A DNA stretch of 64,000 nt from Peptococcaceae bacterium 1198_IL3148 (GCA_036763105.1 JBAIYS010000002.1:124001-188000); one strand, 5' to 3'. Counted from the stretch's first letter, positions 18,443-28,552 are shown. The notes: generated from the letters alone by a model not told the origin. Numbers and translations: made by a program.

Positions 18443-18476
18443 GCATAAAAATTAATAAATAACTAAATTTACCATA

Positions 18477-18504
18477 AGCGGAACTAATTAGGTTCCGCTT
18501 TTTT
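18477..18504 (+). terminator. Terminator after the symporter gene
   Basis: Stem 18477-18484 with 18492-18500 (AAGCGGAAC type), loop TAATTAG, then T residues to 18504. Confidence 0.85.
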
Positions 18505-18724
18505 GTGTGTATTTTATTAAGCTAGCAATGAATGAATTTTATAAAGGTTAGGAAAAATGAAGATGTGGTGCATTACATAAACTGGGGGTGCAGGAAATAT
18601 TGATAAAAAAGTAGTATTGATACCCATGTTGGTAATTATATGTATTGCCATCATGTTTGCCGCTGTGGATACAGATAGGCATACATCGGTACATAAAATT
18701 GAGGAAAGAGAGGATACTGCCGTC

Positions 18725-20506
18725 ATGACCAATAGCAAAGAACAATATAAATGGAAGTTGGAAGATATTTATGCCACCGATGAATTGTGGGAACAGGATT
18801 ATCAAAAGGTACAGCAACTATTAAACGAAATGGTCGGTTATAAGGGCAAGTTGGATCAGTCCAGTGGTACTTTGTTGGAAGCACTAAAGTGCAGTGACAA
18901 CATCCAGATGCTGAATGAAAAGGTGTTTACCTATGCCGGTATGCGACAGGATGAGGACAACAATAATAGTACTTACCAAGCCTTAAAGGATCGAGCAGTT
19001 AACCTAAGCACTAAAGTGCACACTGCCACATCATTTATCGTACCTGAGATACTGGCGATGCCGGTGGAAAAATTGCAGCAGTTCCGCCAAGAACAACCGG
19101 AGCTTAACTCCATCTATGGTTTTATGTTGGATGATTTGATCCGGGAGAAACCCCATGTGTTGTCGGAGGCTGAAGAACAAATTTTAGCCCAAACCAGTGA
19201 AATCAGTCAAGCGCCCAACAAAATCTTTGGCCTGCTTAACAATGCAGATTTATCCTTCCCCAGTATAAAAAATGAAAAGGGCGAAGATGTCGCAGTTACC
19301 CACGGCAGTTATGCTAATCTGATGTTAAATCGAGACCGACGGGTGCGGCAAGATGCCTTTAAGTCACTGTATAGTGCCTATGACAGTCACAAAAATACTA
19401 TTGCAGCCACTCTTAGTTCTAGTGTTAAAAGGGATATATTTTATGCCCAAGTGCGCAAACATCCTTCGGCGTTGGAAGCGGCATTGTTTTCTGATAATGT
19501 GCAACCACAGGTGTACGACAACCTAATTCAAACGGTGCGTAAAAATTTGCATTTGATGCACCGGTATGTAGCGCTGCGCAAAAAGCTGCTGGCAGTTGAT
19601 GAATTGCACATGTATGACATCTACACGCCACTGGTTAAAGATTTAGATTGGCAGGTGCCCTATCCCGAGGCAATATCCATTGTGCAAAAGGGCTTAGCCC
19701 CTCTGGGCCAATCTTATCTAGAGATAATGAATGAAGGTTTTACATCGGGCTGGATTGATGTTTATGAACAAAAGGGCAAAACCAGTGGTGCCTACTCTTG
19801 GGGACCCTATGGCGTGCATCCCTACATCCTCCTTAATTATCAAGACGATTTAAACAATGTCTTTACGCTGGCGCACGAAATGGGCCATGCCGTGCACTCC
19901 TATTACTCTTATCAGGAACAACCCTATGTAAATGCACACTATTCCATCTTTACGGCGGAGGTGGCATCCACTGTCAACGAAACTCTGTTAATGAATTATA
20001 TGTTGGAAAACACCACTGACAAAAGTAAAAAACTTTACCTGGTCAATCACTATTTGGAACAGATCAGAGGAACGTTGTTTAGACAGGTGATGTTTGCAGA
20101 ATTTGAAAAAATCATTCACGAAAAGGCGGAAAAGGGAGAGGCGTTGACCGCCGAACTGTTTAGTCAAGTTTATCACCAATTGAATGTAGATTACTATGGG
20201 CCGGAAATGGTGATTGATCCAGAAATAGATTTGGAATGGGCGCGGATTCCTCACTTCTACAATGCCTTTTATGTTTATAAATACGCCACCGGTATCTCGG
20301 CAGCCACATCCCTGAGCAAACAAATAGTAGTCGAAGGGGAACCGGCGGTGCAACGATATATCGCCTTTCTAAAGAGCGGTGGCTCGGATTACCCCGTTGA
20401 ATTGCTTAAAAGGGCTGGGGTAGACATGACCTCTGCTCAACCGATACAAGATACATTAGATCTGTTTGCTAGCCTGCTGGATGAAATGGAGAAATTAACC
20501 CAATAA
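18725..20506 (+). CDS. pepF: Oligoendopeptidase F (M3 family metallopeptidase)
   Basis: Zinc oligopeptidase of about 593 residues from ATG 18725. Zinc motif LAHEMGHAVHSYY with the third ligand in FTAEVASTVNE; N-terminal WKLEDIYATDELWEQDY is typical of PepF/PepB. ATG 18725 has GAGAGGA ten bases upstream. The same frame stays open back to 18599 and encodes a lysine pair and a hydrophobic stretch (LVIICIAIMFAAV), resembling a signal or membrane anchor. A canonical TTG with good ribosome site at 18600 is one base out of frame across an A6 run. So an exported form may exist or have been lost; see findings. Confidence 0.9.
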   Translation: MTNSKEQYKWKLEDIYATDELWEQDYQKVQQLLNEMVGYKGKLDQSSGTLLEALKCSDNIQMLNEKVFTYAGMRQDEDNNNSTYQALKDRAVNLSTKVHTATSFIVPEILAMPVEKLQQFRQEQPELNSIYGFMLDDLIREKPHVLSEAEEQILAQTSEISQAPNKIFGLLNNADLSFPSIKNEKGEDVAVTHGSYANLMLNRDRRVRQDAFKSLYSAYDSHKNTIAATLSSSVKRDIFYAQVRKHPSALEAALFSDNVQPQVYDNLIQTVRKNLHLMHRYVALRKKLLAVDELHMYDIYTPLVKDLDWQVPYPEAISIVQKGLAPLGQSYLEIMNEGFTSGWIDVYEQKGKTSGAYSWGPYGVHPYILLNYQDDLNNVFTLAHEMGHAVHSYYSYQEQPYVNAHYSIFTAEVASTVNETLLMNYMLENTTDKSKKLYLVNHYLEQIRGTLFRQVMFAEFEKIIHEKAEKGEALTAELFSQVYHQLNVDYYGPEMVIDPEIDLEWARIPHFYNAFYVYKYATGISAATSLSKQIVVEGEPAVQRYIAFLKSGGSDYPVELLKRAGVDMTSAQPIQDTLDLFASLLDEMEKLTQ

Positions 20507-20516
20507 AAGTATGCTA

Positions 20517-20549
20517 AAACAGCTGTCGACCAATGGTTGACAGCTGTTT
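20517..20549 (+). terminator. Hairpin after pepF
   Basis: Long stem (about 14 bp with one mismatch, 20517-20531 with 20535-20549) just after the stop; the T run is short, so termination may be partial. Confidence 0.55.
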
Positions 20550-20683
20550 AGGTTTAGGTCGTTTAGATAAGAAAATTATCACCTAATCGACAAATAGTAA
20601 CAGGATATTTTAATTTTACCGCGAATAGATAAATAATCCAATTTAACAGCGGAGCATAATAGTTTTGGAGGTATCTATAATAT

Positions 20684-21877
20684 ATGTTCTTTAGAAAATC
20701 TGATCAAGATGTAATGGACATGCTAAAGAAGCAGCAGGATCATGCCAATTTTGTTACCGCAGTGGCTACCTTTTCACTTACCCACACTGAATTGATCACG
20801 CTGGCTGCCATGCTGAAGGTAAAAGAAATTGGCACTAGGGCAGGAGAACTGACCTCTATGGCCCAAGAAATGGCGGCCACAACTGAAGAGGTGGCGGCTT
20901 CGGTGGAGCAAATAAATGCTTCCATGCAACAGGTGGCAGCAAATGGCCATAAGGTTGTGGGCAATTTGCAGGAATTAACGGTGTTAGGTGATAAAACCGG
21001 ACAACTATTTCAAGAAATGGTTGCGGATTCAGCTGCATTGAATGATCAGATTATTAACATAGATAATATTACCCAAAATGTTTCTGACATTGCCGACCAA
21101 ACCAATTTACTGGCATTAAACGCAGCCATCGAAGCGGCCCGGGCTGGAGAAGCAGGCAGAGGGTTTAATGTGGTGGCGGAAGAAGTGCGCAAACTGGCTG
21201 GACAAACTATCGTTGCGGTAAGCAATGTCAAGCAAATATCCGAGAGCATGAATAGCCAGTCCAGCACCACCAGCGGAAAAATTACCGAGGTGCAAAACAA
21301 CTTTGAAAAGTACCTGGAAAACTCTAAGCTCACCAGTGAAATAGTTAATAAAACCACTGACCATACTTTGCAGTGTAATGAGATGATTAACAACATATCT
21401 GGTGCCACCCAACAACAGACGGTGGTTGCGGAAAGGTTATCTCAAGCATCGGATGAATTGACTGCCAACACCGAAGTTATTAGGAATGTACTGAGCCACG
21501 AGGCTGATAATCTATGTCAAATAGTGACCCCCTTTTTAAAAATATCTGATAGTGAATCGGTGGTTAGCACTTTGGCGGCTCGGTTAATAGATCATGCCAA
21601 TTTTTTAAGAAAAACAGCAGCCGAAGCAGGCCAAGGGCAGGGGGTAGTTGGTTACACCCAATGTGCCTTTGGCAAGTGGTATGAAGCTAACCGCAGTAAT
21701 TACAGCCATTTGGAAGCCTTTGTGGCAGTGGATGAACCGCATCAACGGGTGCATATAGCTGCTGAAAAACTGGCCCAAAATTGCACGTACGATAATCTTG
21801 AAGAACTAATGCAAGCTTCTGCTGGTATTTTGCAAGGATTTATTGATCTTTACCATACCTTTGCTAAACAGAGTTAA
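20684..21877 (+). CDS. Soluble methyl-accepting chemotaxis protein with CZB zinc-sensing domain
   Basis: A 397-residue chemoreceptor without any membrane segment, so it works in the cytoplasm. Residues 60-290 form the signalling coiled coil; the hairpin tip [20 protein letters not shown] is canonical for coupling to CheA/CheW. The C-terminal part (about 305-395) is a chemoreceptor zinc-binding domain: HANFL, then CAFGKWYE, then EPHQRVH supply the His/Cys zinc ligands. CZB receptors are known to sense zinc or oxidants. No che genes are near; it is transcribed alone, with GGAGGT upstream and a terminator behind. Confidence 0.9.
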   Translation: MFFRKSDQDVMDMLKKQQDHANFVTAVATFSLTHTELITLAAMLKVKEIGTRAGELTSMAQEMAATTEEVAASVEQINASMQQVAANGHKVVGNLQELTVLGDKTGQLFQEMVADSAALNDQIINIDNITQNVSDIADQTNLLALNAAIEAARAGEAGRGFNVVAEEVRKLAGQTIVAVSNVKQISESMNSQSSTTSGKITEVQNNFEKYLENSKLTSEIVNKTTDHTLQCNEMINNISGATQQQTVVAERLSQASDELTANTEVIRNVLSHEADNLCQIVTPFLKISDSESVVSTLAARLIDHANFLRKTAAEAGQGQGVVGYTQCAFGKWYEANRSNYSHLEAFVAVDEPHQRVHIAAEKLAQNCTYDNLEELMQASAGILQGFIDLYHTFAKQS

Positions 21878-21882
21878 GGCTT

Positions 21883-21912
21883 AACCCGGGATGATAAATT
21901 CCCGGGTTTTTT
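21883..21912 (+). terminator. Terminator after the chemoreceptor gene
   Basis: Nine-bp stem AACCCGGGA (21883-21891) with TCCCGGGTT (21900-21908), then Ts. Confidence 0.9.
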
Positions 21913-21989
21913 CTTTAATGGTATTTAACGCAAAAGTATGAGAAAATATAAAAGAATTTAGTGTAGTTAATCGGAGGTTATCAAGATCA

Positions 21990-24344
21990 ATGGGTAAAAC
22001 ATTAGTGCTGGCGGAAAAGCCGTCAGTGGCCAGAGATATTGCCGCTGTTTTGGGCAAGTTTAGAAAGGCCGATGGATTTATGGAAGGTGAACAGTACATC
22101 GTTACTTGGGCCGTTGGCCATTTGGTGGAACTGGCCGAGCCAGAGGATTATAACCCCGCTCTTAAAAAGTGGCATGTTAATACACTGCCAATAGTACCAG
22201 AAACCTTTAAATTAAAACCCAATAAACAAACCCACAAACAGTTTGCCATTGTTAAAGAACTGTTGCACCGACCGGATGTTGCCGACGTGGTCAACGCCTG
22301 TGATGCTGGCCGGGAAGGGGAATTGATTTATCGTTATATTATGCGTTTAGCAGATTGTAGTAAGCCATCCCGTAGGCTTTGGTTGAGCGAAACTACCCCC
22401 GAAGCAATAAAGAAGGCCTTTGCTGTGTTGCGCAGCAACGGTGACTTTGATTTATTGGGCTATGCTGCCGAAGCCCGTAGCCAGGCCGATTGGTTGGTGG
22501 GCATTAATGCCACCCGGGCCTTTACTGTACGTCAAAACACATTGTTATCGGTGGGCCGGGTACAAACCCCTACACTGGCGTTGATTGTCAACCGTGAGCG
22601 GGAAATTAGAGATTTCAAACCAGAGCCCTATTGGCAACTGGTTGGCGAGTTTATTAAAACCGATGGTCAAAGTTACCACGGTAAGTGGTTTAAGGGGAAA
22701 CAGAACCGTTTTATCGCTCGAGATCAAGCCATGGCCATGCGGGACAAGTTGGTTGGTCAAGAGGGCAAGGTGATAGACATCAAGCAAAAGCAGCTGATTG
22801 ATAAGCCCCCCTTTTTGTTTAATTTGAACGATTTACAGAAACAAGCTAATCGCAAGTTTGGCATGTCGGCCCAAAGGACATTGAATATTGCCCAAAGCCT
22901 ATATGAAAAACATAAATTGCTCACTTACCCCCGGACTGATTCTCGTTATTTAACTAAGGAATTGGCCAATTCTTTACCTGGCAGAATCAGGGCGTTGTCC
23001 CAGCACGATCCATATAATAACTTTGCTGAGCGGGCAGCGAGGGTTGGTAAACTGGGTGCCCGCTATGTAAATGATGCCAAAGTAACGGATCACCACGCCA
23101 TTATTACCACCAATGTGGTGCCCAATTTCGGTAAGCTAAGTGGTGAAGAACAAAAAATATACGATTTAGTGGCCCGGAGGTTTTTGGCGGTGTTTTTTAA
23201 CGCTGCCCAATATATGCAAACCACCATCATCACCGATGTGCTTGGGGAAACCTTTAGCACCAAAGGCAAAGTAGTTTTGGATTTGGGTTGGCGCGAGGTC
23301 TATCAACCGGTGGAAAACAATAACGAGGATGATGACAACACGGTACTGCCGGTGGTGACCAAAGGGGAAGCAGTCAAGACAGAAAACGTTGAACTGAGCG
23401 AAAAAGAGACTAAATCCCCCAAGCGTTATACCGACGCTTCATTGCTGGCAGCCATGGAGGGTGCCAGCAGGTTGGTGGATGATAAAGAACTGAAGAGTAC
23501 CATGAAGGGTAGCGGTTTGGGCACCCCGGCAACCAGAGCGGCGATAATTGAACGTTTAATAAAAGTGGGTTACATAGAGCGGCAGAAAAAAAACTTGTTA
23601 CCAACGGCCAAAGGAGAAACTTTGATTGATCTGGTGCCGGAACTGGTAAAAAGTCCAGAGATGACCGGCCGGTGGGAAAAGACGTTGGCGGATATAGAAG
23701 AAGGCAGTGCCGACCCCCAAGAATTTATGGAGGGGATAATTGCCATTACTCACAAAATAGTTGACCTGGCAAAATCTCAGCAGGTAACCGATGTTTCGGT
23801 GGTAAATGAATCCGTTGGTAAATGTCCCCTCTGTGGGCGGGCAGTGGTGGAGGGAAAGAAGGGCTATGGCTGCAGTGGTTATAAGGCAGGTTGCCAGTTT
23901 ATTATTTGGAAAGAAGTGGCCAAAAAGAAATTGACAGAGAAACAGGTGCAAAAATTACTAACCGATGGCAGGACAGGAGAAATTAAAGGCTTTACATCTA
24001 AAGCCGGTAAAAAATTTAACGCATCCCTAATGTTGGATCAAAATGGCAAGGTTAAGTTTTATTTTTCCCAACACCCAGCTAAGTCAGTGGGCAAATGTCC
24101 GCTATGTGGCCGAGATGTTGTAGAACTACCAAAGGGATACGGTTGCAGTGGTTACAAAGCGGGTTGTAAATTTGTGGTTTGGAAACAAATTGCCGGCCAA
24201 AACATTGCGTTACAGCATCTACGAGAACTACTGCAGAACGGTCGTACTGAAAAAATAGAAGGTTTTGTTTCCAGAAGCGGCAACAAATTTGCAGCCGCTT
24301 TGGTATTGAACAATGGCATCGTAGAATTGAGTTTGAACGATTAA
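21990..24344 (+). CDS. topB: DNA topoisomerase III (type IA)
   Basis: Decatenates and relaxes DNA by a single-strand passage. 784 residues. TOPRIM domain at the N-terminus (VLAEKPSVARDIA and CDAGREGELIYR), catalytic Tyr in LLTYPRTDSRYL near residue 312, then a C-terminal extension with two copies of a four-cysteine zinc ribbon (KCPLCGRAVVEGKKGYGCSG near 610 and a second near 700), about 90 residues apart. The tandem ribbons are like those of other Firmicutes TopB proteins. RBS GGAGG. A small unknown gene follows after 16 bases. Confidence 0.95.
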   Translation: MGKTLVLAEKPSVARDIAAVLGKFRKADGFMEGEQYIVTWAVGHLVELAEPEDYNPALKKWHVNTLPIVPETFKLKPNKQTHKQFAIVKELLHRPDVADVVNACDAGREGELIYRYIMRLADCSKPSRRLWLSETTPEAIKKAFAVLRSNGDFDLLGYAAEARSQADWLVGINATRAFTVRQNTLLSVGRVQTPTLALIVNREREIRDFKPEPYWQLVGEFIKTDGQSYHGKWFKGKQNRFIARDQAMAMRDKLVGQEGKVIDIKQKQLIDKPPFLFNLNDLQKQANRKFGMSAQRTLNIAQSLYEKHKLLTYPRTDSRYLTKELANSLPGRIRALSQHDPYNNFAERAARVGKLGARYVNDAKVTDHHAIITTNVVPNFGKLSGEEQKIYDLVARRFLAVFFNAAQYMQTTIITDVLGETFSTKGKVVLDLGWREVYQPVENNNEDDDNTVLPVVTKGEAVKTENVELSEKETKSPKRYTDASLLAAMEGASRLVDDKELKSTMKGSGLGTPATRAAIIERLIKVGYIERQKKNLLPTAKGETLIDLVPELVKSPEMTGRWEKTLADIEEGSADPQEFMEGIIAITHKIVDLAKSQQVTDVSVVNESVGKCPLCGRAVVEGKKGYGCSGYKAGCQFIIWKEVAKKKLTEKQVQKLLTDGRTGEIKGFTSKAGKKFNASLMLDQNGKVKFYFSQHPAKSVGKCPLCGRDVVELPKGYGCSGYKAGCKFVVWKQIAGQNIALQHLRELLQNGRTEKIEGFVSRSGNKFAAALVLNNGIVELSLND

Positions 24345-24360
24345 TGAGAGGTGAATTACA

Positions 24361-24693
24361 GTGTCCACTAATAATCTATCCCAGGTAGAGCCTGGCGTAC
24401 TGCTGGAATTAATTAATCATTACGATCAATACATTCAAAAGGCCAGTAAAAACCAATGCTATCAGCATGGGGATTGGGAGCCAATGACTATCGAAGATTA
24501 CTATGACACAGAGTTTCAATTGGTGCTTAAAACCACTGCACCAATGGAGGTGGCGCAACAAATTAAAGAACAAACAGAACAGCCTGCGGTATCTATTGAG
24601 GAAAAGCCAAGTGACGGTTGGTCTACCTTCAGTAAACATGAATTGTTAAAACCAAAACGAAAACCATGGTGGCGCAAATTGCTACCATGGTAG
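24361..24693 (+). CDS. Uncharacterised protein co-transcribed with topB
   Basis: 110 residues, not recognised. GTG start 24361 with GAGAGGTG eight bases upstream, 16 bases after topB, so probably the same transcript. It is acidic in the middle, with a WEPMTIEDYYDTEFQLVL segment, and ends in a short basic, tryptophan-rich tail (KPKRKPWWRKLLPW) that could contact membrane or nucleic acid. No signal peptide or metal site. Confidence 0.7.
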   Translation: MSTNNLSQVEPGVLLELINHYDQYIQKASKNQCYQHGDWEPMTIEDYYDTEFQLVLKTTAPMEVAQQIKEQTEQPAVSIEEKPSDGWSTFSKHELLKPKRKPWWRKLLPW

Positions 24694-24739
24694 ATGCCCG
24701 GTTTTGCCCATGCTTCACGAACAATAAGTTAATATTGTC

Positions 24740-25390
24740 TTATAAATGCATAATATACTGATACATCAGCCAGAAGTGGCAAAAGCTGCCGGCCAGTACA
24801 AACAGGTGAAAGATCTCGTGAAAGCCCATTATTTTATTGGTGATGTTGGGCCACTTGAAAGCATAAATCACTGCTCCTAATGAATAGATAACACCACCGC
24901 TAACCAGCCAAGCAAGGCCGTCGGCAGGTAAATTTTCGATCAATGGGAAAATGGCAATTACCACTAACCAACCCATGATTAGATAAAACAAAGTGGATAA
25001 CCAGCGGGGAGCATTAAGCCAAAAGGCTTTCATGATTATGCCCACAATGGCAATGCCCCAGATGCTACCCAACAGACTCCACCCCCAAGGGCCCCGCAGC
25101 GGGATTAGGCACACTGGGGTATAGGTACCGGCTATTAGTACAAAAATCATCATGTGGTCAATCTTGCGCAAAATTTTGGTGCCGCGGATGGACAGCGGTA
25201 ATAGGTGATAAAGGGTGCTGGCGGTGTAAAGTAAAATTAAACTGGCCCCAAAAATTGAAAAAGAAACCACATGCCATGGGGTGGCCCCGGTGGCGGCATA
25301 ATACACCAACAGAATTAACGCCACTACCGAAAGTAAAGCACCAAATAAATGGGTTAACCCGCTAACCGGGTCTCTAAGTTTAGCAAGCAT
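24740..25390 (-). CDS. trhA: Hemolysin III family membrane protein (TrhA/YqfA type)
   Basis: A 216-residue integral membrane protein of the progestin/adipoQ-receptor superfamily with seven hydrophobic segments. Signature residues are DPVSGLTHLFGALL, STLYHLLP, KIDHMMIFVLIAGTYTP and the final GFHEIFHLFVLAGSFCHF, whose His residues form the proposed metal site. Members affect membrane lipid homeostasis; haemolysis is not a safe inference. The start at 25390 follows AAGGTGTG. Confidence 0.92.
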   Translation of the reverse strand: MLAKLRDPVSGLTHLFGALLSVVALILLVYYAATGATPWHVVSFSIFGASLILLYTASTLYHLLPLSIRGTKILRKIDHMMIFVLIAGTYTPVCLIPLRGPWGWSLLGSIWGIAIVGIIMKAFWLNAPRWLSTLFYLIMGWLVVIAIFPLIENLPADGLAWLVSGGVIYSLGAVIYAFKWPNITNKIMGFHEIFHLFVLAGSFCHFWLMYQYIMHL

Positions 25391-25531
25391 ACAACACACC
25401 TTCTTATATATAGAGATGTTAGCTTCTATTAATTATACCACTTGCAACATAAATTATCCCGCTCAGTTGCAAAATATTGGATAAACAATATAATAGAAGG
25501 GAAAATACTTAACAGGGAAGGGAGATTACAA

Positions 25532-26023
25532 ATGGCTAAAGATGCATCCTTTGACGTGGTGTCCACGGTGGACATGCAGGAAGTAACCAACGCAGTTAAC
25601 CAGACTAATAAGGAAATCAGTCAAAGATATGATTTTAAAAACAGCAAATCAGAGGTTACCATCGAAAATGATGGTTTAAAAATTTTAGCAGATGACGATT
25701 TTAAATTAAAAAGTGTAATTGATATATTGCAATCTAAGTTGGTGCGCAGACAAGTGCCAGTCCGTAATTTAGAATATGGTAAAGTGGAACAAGCCAGTGG
25801 TGGCATGGCCCGGCAACTGGTTAAAATTAAACAGGGTATTGAAACCGAAATCGCTAAAAAGATTGTTAAAGATATTAAGGACTTAAAAATAAAAGTGCAG
25901 GCCCAAATCCAAAGCGACCAAGTGAGGGTCAGTGGAAAAAACAGAGATGATTTACAAGCAGTGATTGCCATGTTAAAAGAAAAGGATTACGGTGTGGAAC
26001 TGCAGTTTACCAATTATCGCTAA
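25532..26023 (+). CDS. YajQ-family nucleotide-binding protein
   Basis: 163 residues of the YajQ family (UPF0234), which bind nucleotides or RNA and in some bacteria c-di-GMP. It begins [18 protein letters not shown] and has [24 protein letters not shown] and the final [21 protein letters not shown] segments, which are close to the family consensus. ATG 25532 follows GAAGGGAG. It is transcribed away from trhA. Confidence 0.93.
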   Translation: MAKDASFDVVSTVDMQEVTNAVNQTNKEISQRYDFKNSKSEVTIENDGLKILADDDFKLKSVIDILQSKLVRRQVPVRNLEYGKVEQASGGMARQLVKIKQGIETEIAKKIVKDIKDLKIKVQAQIQSDQVRVSGKNRDDLQAVIAMLKEKDYGVELQFTNYR

Positions 26024-26037
26024 TAATGATAAACTTT

Positions 26038-26077
26038 AAGGCTGTTGGCAATTCTAAAGGGTGTCAACAGCCTTTTT
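26038..26077 (+). terminator. Terminator after yajQ homologue
   Basis: About nine bp AAGGCTGTTG (26038) with CAACAGCCTT (26064-26073), then T residues. Confidence 0.85.
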
Positions 26078-26163
26078 AAATTAGGTGCTTTTGGCTATGG
26101 GCACCGATAAAAGCTGTTAATGTCCGCGGGACAGATAAGTAAACCAAAGAAATGAGGCGCAAC

Positions 26164-27483
26164 ATGAAAAAAGAACTAAAACTTGCTGAAGAATTAATAG
26201 AATTTATTAATCAAAGCCCCACAGCTTTTCATGCAGTAGATCGGATCACTAAAACTTTAGCCAACCAAAACTTTATTGAGCTTGTCCCAGGTGATAAGTG
26301 GGAGCTTAAAAATGGTGGCAAATACTATGTAACCATTAATCAATCGGCCTGTTTGGCATTTGTGGTGGGCGAAGGGGTGGCCGAAAACGGCTTTAAAATC
26401 ATTGGTACCCATACAGATAGTCCCAGTTTTAGAATCAAGCCCCGCCCTGAAATGGTGGACAACGGTTATTTGAAATTGAACACCGAGGTTTATGGTGGCC
26501 CGATATTAAATACATGGCTAGATCGGCCGCTGGCGTTGGCTGGTCGGGTTAGCCTGCGTAGTAAAAATCCGTTAAGGCCGGCACATAAATTGGTCAATAT
26601 CAATAAGCCGGTGGCCATTATTCCTAATTTATCTATTCATATCAACCCTAAAGTCAATGAAGGTTGGCATCTGAATAAACAAAAGGATACCTTGCCGATG
26701 CTGCAAGTGGTTACTGCAGGGTTCGAGCGCAACCATTACTTGCTTAATCTACTTTCAAACCAATTAAAGGTAAAACCCAATGACATTTTGGACTTCGATT
26801 TATTTTTATATGAATATGAACGGGGTAGCGTTATTGGCTTAGAACAAGAGTTTATATCGGCCTCTAGAATAGATGATTTGAGTATGGTACACGCAGGTCT
26901 CAAAGCTTTGTGTAGTACCACCCCAACCAGCGGTATTAATGTATTGGCTTGTTTTGATAACGAGGAGGTGGGCAGCACCACCAAACAAGGGGCAGATTCA
27001 CCAATGTTGGCCCACCTGTTGGAACGAATAATTTTATGCTTAAACAAAAACAAAATTGTACTGTCCAATAAAAGTAGAGAGGATTATTTTCGAGCATTGG
27101 CCAACTCCTTTTTAATTTCGGCGGACATGGCCCATGCTGTTCACCCCAACAGCCCCGAACGGCATGACCCTACCAACAAACCGCTGATTAACCAAGGGCC
27201 AGTCATTAAAGTTAATGCCAATCAGAAGTACACCAGTGACAGCGATTCGGTGGCGGTCTTTGAAAGACTGTGTACTGATAATAACATTCCAGTACAAAAA
27301 TTTGTTAACCGTTCCGATGTCCGGGGAGGTTCCACCATTGGGCCCATCAGCGCCTCCCAAGTCAACATTCGTGCGGTGGATATCGGCAACCCAATGCTGG
27401 CGATGCACTCCATCAGGGAACTGGCGGGCGTCAAGGATCACAGCTATATAATTAGTGCCTTTGAAGCCTTCTATAAACTATAA
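26164..27483 (+). CDS. M18 family aminopeptidase
   Basis: Zinc aminopeptidase of the aspartyl aminopeptidase (M18/ApeB) family, about 439 residues. Zinc-binding HTDSP near 92, the DDLSM segment (SRIDDLSMVHAGL, near 238), DNEEVGS near 268 and a late MHSIRELAG with the last His ligand. It frees N-terminal residues from peptides in the cytoplasm; the family prefers acidic residues but specificity is not certain here. ATG 26164 behind GAGGCG is preferred to ATG 26152. Confidence 0.93.
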   Translation: MKKELKLAEELIEFINQSPTAFHAVDRITKTLANQNFIELVPGDKWELKNGGKYYVTINQSACLAFVVGEGVAENGFKIIGTHTDSPSFRIKPRPEMVDNGYLKLNTEVYGGPILNTWLDRPLALAGRVSLRSKNPLRPAHKLVNINKPVAIIPNLSIHINPKVNEGWHLNKQKDTLPMLQVVTAGFERNHYLLNLLSNQLKVKPNDILDFDLFLYEYERGSVIGLEQEFISASRIDDLSMVHAGLKALCSTTPTSGINVLACFDNEEVGSTTKQGADSPMLAHLLERIILCLNKNKIVLSNKSREDYFRALANSFLISADMAHAVHPNSPERHDPTNKPLINQGPVIKVNANQKYTSDSDSVAVFERLCTDNNIPVQKFVNRSDVRGGSTIGPISASQVNIRAVDIGNPMLAMHSIRELAGVKDHSYIISAFEAFYKL

Positions 27484-27564
27484 GTCAGAGAATAATTGCT
27501 TTTTGATGGGCGAAAGATAACATAATAAAGGAGGGGAAACTGATGATTGCTGGTGGAAGAAAAA

Positions 27565-27792
27565 ATGAGTAAAGTAATTAACCTAAATCAGCCGGTAAAA
27601 GAAATTTGTGACGCCTACCCAGAGGCCAAAGAAATACTAAAGGGGTTGGGGTTTGTGCAAATTACCAACCCGATGATGTTAAAGACGATGGGTAAAGTGA
27701 TGACGTTAACTAAAGGTTCGGCGATGATGGGTGTAGATATTGACAAAATTAAAAAGGCCTTTGAAGATAAGGGTTATGAGGTGAAAGATTAA
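27565..27792 (+). CDS. DUF1858-like small protein
   Basis: A 75-residue protein of the DUF1858 type: VINLNQPVKEICDAYPEAKEILKGLGF is the helical motif these proteins share with hybrid-cluster-associated proteins. Function is not known. Start choice is unclear: ATG 27565 has GGTGGA in front, TTG 27547 fits the stronger AAGGAGGGG at 27530. ATG 27543 opens a nine-codon frame that overlaps both, which might couple translation. Confidence 0.8.
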   Translation: MSKVINLNQPVKEICDAYPEAKEILKGLGFVQITNPMMLKTMGKVMTLTKGSAMMGVDIDKIKKAFEDKGYEVKD

Positions 27793-27797
27793 ATTAT

Positions 27798-27848
27798 AAA
27801 CCAGCATCCAATGTAGCTAATATTTTGGATGGTGGTTTTATTTTGTTT
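27798..27848 (+). terminator. Terminator after the DUF1858 gene
   Basis: 14-bp stem with one mismatch (27798-27811 with 27835-27848), followed by T-rich sequence. Confidence 0.75.
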
Positions 27849-27928
27849 ATTATATTATAATATGTCCAATTGTAAGGACCAGTTTAAAGAGTGCTGTGAT
27901 ACCACAAATTCAGAAAGGCGGGTAGGAT

Positions 27929-28444
27929 ATGCAAGCTTTAGTGGTAATTGATATGTTAAAGGATTTTATCGATCAAGATGGTGCGCTGTGTACCGGACCA
28001 GCGGGCGAAAATATTGTTGGCTTTATTCAAGATAAAATACAAGAGTTTAGGAAACAGGGGCATCCCATTATATTTATTTGCGACCACCATCAACCAGACG
28101 ATAAAGAGTTTGACATGTTTCCTCCCCACTGTATTGCCGATACCGAAGGGGGCAACATAATTGCTCAGTTGGCAGTTGAAAAGGGCGATAAGATTATCCA
28201 GAAAAGACGTTATAGTGCCTTTTTTGGCACCGAACTGGATCTGTACCTCCGGGAAAAGGGAGTGCAGGAAATTTTCCTGGTGGGAGTATGCACCAATATT
28301 TGTGTGTTATATACCGCGGCCGATGCTAGAAATCTAGCCTATAAAGTGAATATCTACCGCGACGGCGTGGCCTCCTTTGATGCAGCGGCCCATCAATTTG
28401 CCCTTAAGGAAGCAGAAAAAACATTGGGTTGTCATATATTATAG
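27929..28444 (+). CDS. Isochorismatase-family cysteine hydrolase (nicotinamidase-like)
   Basis: 171 residues. The catalytic triad of the family is visible: Asp in VVIDMLKDF, Lys in IIQKRRYSAF, Cys in VGVCTNICVLYTAADA, with a cis-peptide-type Gly-Val before the Cys. FICDHHQPDD includes likely metal-site residues as in nicotinamidase. It probably hydrolyses an amide such as nicotinamide; the substrate is not certain. It sits alone between two strong terminators with an AAAGGCGGG site. Confidence 0.88.
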   Translation: MQALVVIDMLKDFIDQDGALCTGPAGENIVGFIQDKIQEFRKQGHPIIFICDHHQPDDKEFDMFPPHCIADTEGGNIIAQLAVEKGDKIIQKRRYSAFFGTELDLYLREKGVQEIFLVGVCTNICVLYTAADARNLAYKVNIYRDGVASFDAAAHQFALKEAEKTLGCHIL

Positions 28445-28453
28445 GTAAATAAT

Positions 28454-28504
28454 AAATCTAAAAGACCAGTATCAAAAAATAACCGATGCTGGTCTTTTAG
28501 ATTT
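28454..28504. terminator. Long bidirectional terminator after the isochorismatase-like gene
   Basis: 20-bp stem with one mismatch (28454-28473 with 28485-28504) flanked by A-rich and T-rich runs. Confidence 0.9.
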
Positions 28505-28522
28505 AAAAAATTTTAAAAGACC

Positions 28523-28552
28523 TGTCATGTTTTAACCTTCGCCGGTGTCTAT
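28523..28552 (+). promoter_or_regulatory. Possible ECF-type promoter of the sigma factor operon
   Basis: TGTCATGTTTT at 28523-28533 and GTCTAT at 28547-28552 lie 85 bases before the sigma gene. This resembles TGTCA...GTCTA promoters read by ECF sigma factors in Firmicutes, so the operon may autoregulate. The pattern is recalled, not tested. Confidence 0.4.
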
